A stretch of 10,263 nucleotides of DNA, taken from assembly GCA_029934775.1 (NCBI GenBank), contig JAOZLO010000068.1, forward strand, positions 1-10,263. The letters are read 5' to 3'. Each line of letters begins with the position of its first letter. Positions within the stretch are counted from its first letter, which is position 1. A program made the position numbers and the translations under genes. This document shows, one piece after another, positions 9,059 through 10,263 of this stretch. Source of the stretch: Desulfocapsaceae bacterium. GTDB taxonomy: Bacteria > Desulfobacterota > Desulfobulbia > Desulfobulbales > Desulfocapsaceae. A model generated the notes under the pieces. That model was not told where the DNA came from and ran no database searches. It worked only from the letters and a program-made list of their open reading frames with translations.

Positions 9059-9187
9059 ATGTTTGACAAACTCCTAAAATGGTTTTACCAGGATGTTTTT
9101 TTAAATATGAAGAGTTTGGACGAAATGGGATTCTCGGACAGGCTCTTGGGGGGAAGAAGTGAAAGACAGGCTACGAAGTTTCCGTGA
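9059..9187 (+). CDS. Possible 42-residue small protein overlapping the next gene
   Basis: An ATG-started frame beginning MFDKLLKWFYQDVFLNMK and ending ERQATKFP. It fills the gap between the PilZ-LysM gene and the next start, and overlaps that gene's first 29 bases. The N-terminal half looks amphipathic. Against it, no ribosome binding site is visible and I recognise no family. It may be an untranslated leader or a non-functional frame. Confidence 0.25.
   Translation: MFDKLLKWFYQDVFLNMKSLDEMGFSDRLLGGRSERQATKFP
9148..9154 (+). promoter_or_regulatory. Ribosome binding site deciding the GTG start at 9159
   Basis: The purine run GGGGGGA lies 4-5 bases before GTG 9159. An in-frame stop at 9108-9110 and the absence of an in-frame ATG between them make this GTG the best start. 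Confidence 0.65.
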
Positions 9188-10250
9188 TGCGATTTTTATC
9201 GTTACTGAAGAGCGCGGATGCCCCATTTATAATGTTGGCGAAGAGCTTAAAGTAGACAAATTCAGTCTAACTGTCCCATCATTAAAACCGGGCTGTCTCA
9301 TATTGGCTGAGGAAATCACCAGAATCGTCACCTCAAAAGACAATTTTCGTGATAATATGTCCGTGTTCAGCTCAGAAAAGCCGAGATTTAACTGTGGTGG
9401 TTGCCAAGGCATAATTCATTTTGAGTTTAAAAAAGAGAAGGGTTTTGTCACACTTCAGATGAAATTACTCAATCAGACGGAAGAAAAACGTCGAAGACAG
9501 CGCCTCGATAAGTTTTTTAGAATATTTCGGAATCTTAGTATTTTTGAATCTCTTGATGATGATGCCTTAGGTGACCTCACGATTTTCCTTGAGGTGAAGA
9601 CCATCCCCTTTGCTAAAGTGATTATTAAAAAAGGTGAGCCCGGCAATCATCTTTATATTATTATGAGTGGCCTCGTGTCTATAAAGGCAGAAGATGGTTC
9701 AAAAATTGCTGAAACGGGGACAGGAGGCATTTTTGGCGAGATGAGCCTTCTTACAGGTGATCCAGTAGCCAACTCCATTCATACAGTCACCGCCACTCAA
9801 GTGGCTATGCTTAGCATCAAAAATTTCAAACATGCCCTGAAAAAACATCCTGTATTACAACTTTTCCTCTTAAGAATGTTGGTTGACCGTGCCCAAACTG
9901 CAACCTTGCGGTCAGGAAACATCACCTCTGGCATGACAGGTGAATTAGCCGAAATCCCAGTCGTTGATCTTTTTCAGCTGATCAATTCTTCACAAAAGAC
10001 TGGCAAAATTGATTTGATTATGGATATGGGGAAGGCGACAGTCTGCTTTAAGGACGGCGAGATTATTCATGCAAACTTTCTTAAACTTCGGAATAAGGAC
10101 GCGCTGTTTGCACTGCTTGGGGTTAAAAATGGCCATTTCATCTACACGCGAGGTGTCCCTGACGAATTTGAGAACCTCTCTTCAATTGGTGACTTTCTGG
10201 GGTTATTGATGGAAGGCCTGCAGAGAATCGATGAAGATCAGGAAGAATAA
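9159..10250 (+). CDS. TIGR04076-like / cyclic nucleotide-binding / DUF4388 regulator
   Basis: A 363-residue soluble protein with three parts. Residues 8-105 resemble the small TIGR04076 family (GCPIYNVGEEL) and carry four cysteines: Cys21, Cys46, Cys79 and Cys82, the last two as CGGC. Residues 115-245 form a cyclic-nucleotide-binding fold (IIKKGEPGNHLYIIMSG, then FGEMSLLTGDP at 192-202). The arginine that normally binds the cyclic phosphate is absent (PVANSIHT), so classical cAMP binding is doubtful. Residues 258-332 form a DUF4388/PATAN domain (TGELAEIPVVDLFQLI, KTGKI, VCFKDGEIIHA), a protein-interaction domain known from two-component and gliding regulators. There is no DNA-binding helix-turn-helix, so it probably acts through protein contacts. 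Translation starts at GTG, supported by the purine run just upstream. It follows the PilZ-LysM gene on the same strand. Confidence 0.87.
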   Translation: MKDRLRSFRDAIFIVTEERGCPIYNVGEELKVDKFSLTVPSLKPGCLILAEEITRIVTSKDNFRDNMSVFSSEKPRFNCGGCQGIIHFEFKKEKGFVTLQMKLLNQTEEKRRRQRLDKFFRIFRNLSIFESLDDDALGDLTIFLEVKTIPFAKVIIKKGEPGNHLYIIMSGLVSIKAEDGSKIAETGTGGIFGEMSLLTGDPVANSIHTVTATQVAMLSIKNFKHALKKHPVLQLFLLRMLVDRAQTATLRSGNITSGMTGELAEIPVVDLFQLINSSQKTGKIDLIMDMGKATVCFKDGEIIHANFLKLRNKDALFALLGVKNGHFIYTRGVPDEFENLSSIGDFLGLLMEGLQRIDEDQEE

Positions 10251-10263
10251 AAAAACGTATTAC

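Overview
The window looks like chromosomal DNA from an anaerobic Desulfobacterota (deltaproteobacterial) bacterium, probably near Desulfobulbales. This rests on gene content: paired phenylacetate-CoA-ligase-type enzymes with a tandem ACT protein, a receiver/PEP-synthase-like fusion, and PilZ and DUF4388 signalling proteins. It also rests on a mid-40s G+C composition. The placement is inferred from recalled family distributions, not from a search. I see no phage, transposase, tRNA, rRNA or CRISPR array.

Layout: (1) Bases 1-3021, plus strand: a PaaK-type aryl-CoA ligase cut by the window edge, a small tandem ACT-domain protein, then a second complete PaaK-type ligase. This is probably one operon for activating aryl acids made from aromatic amino acids. 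(2) Bases 3036-5996, minus strand: a 986-residue protein with two receiver-like domains, an ATP-grasp nucleotide-binding domain of the pyruvate phosphate dikinase/PEP synthase type, and a distinctive C-terminal domain. It lacks the usual phosphohistidine and PEP-binding domains. It converges on the second ligase with only 14 bases between them. (3) Bases 5997-6329: a divergent intergenic region with a plausible sigma70-type promoter on each strand. (4) Bases 6330-7679: gdhA, an E. coli-type hexameric NADP-linked glutamate dehydrogenase, followed by a very strong intrinsic terminator. (5) Bases 7744-8140: an AT-rich gene-free stretch with two copies of a hairpin-forming direct repeat and a good promoter. 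(6) Bases 8141-10250, plus strand: a PilZ-TM-coiled coil-LysM protein, a possible 42-residue small ORF, and a three-part regulator (cysteine-containing TIGR04076-like domain, cyclic-nucleotide-binding fold, DUF4388/PATAN).

The left side is amino-acid and aryl-acid metabolism, with glutamate dehydrogenase as a link to nitrogen. The right side is signalling: a likely c-di-GMP-sensing membrane protein that reaches the cell wall, beside a cytosolic multi-domain regulator. The most unusual items are the receiver/ATP-grasp fusion at 3036-5996, the PilZ-to-LysM transmembrane protein, the cysteine/cNMP/DUF4388 regulator with a lost phosphate-binding arginine, and the paired hairpin repeats at 7806-7945.
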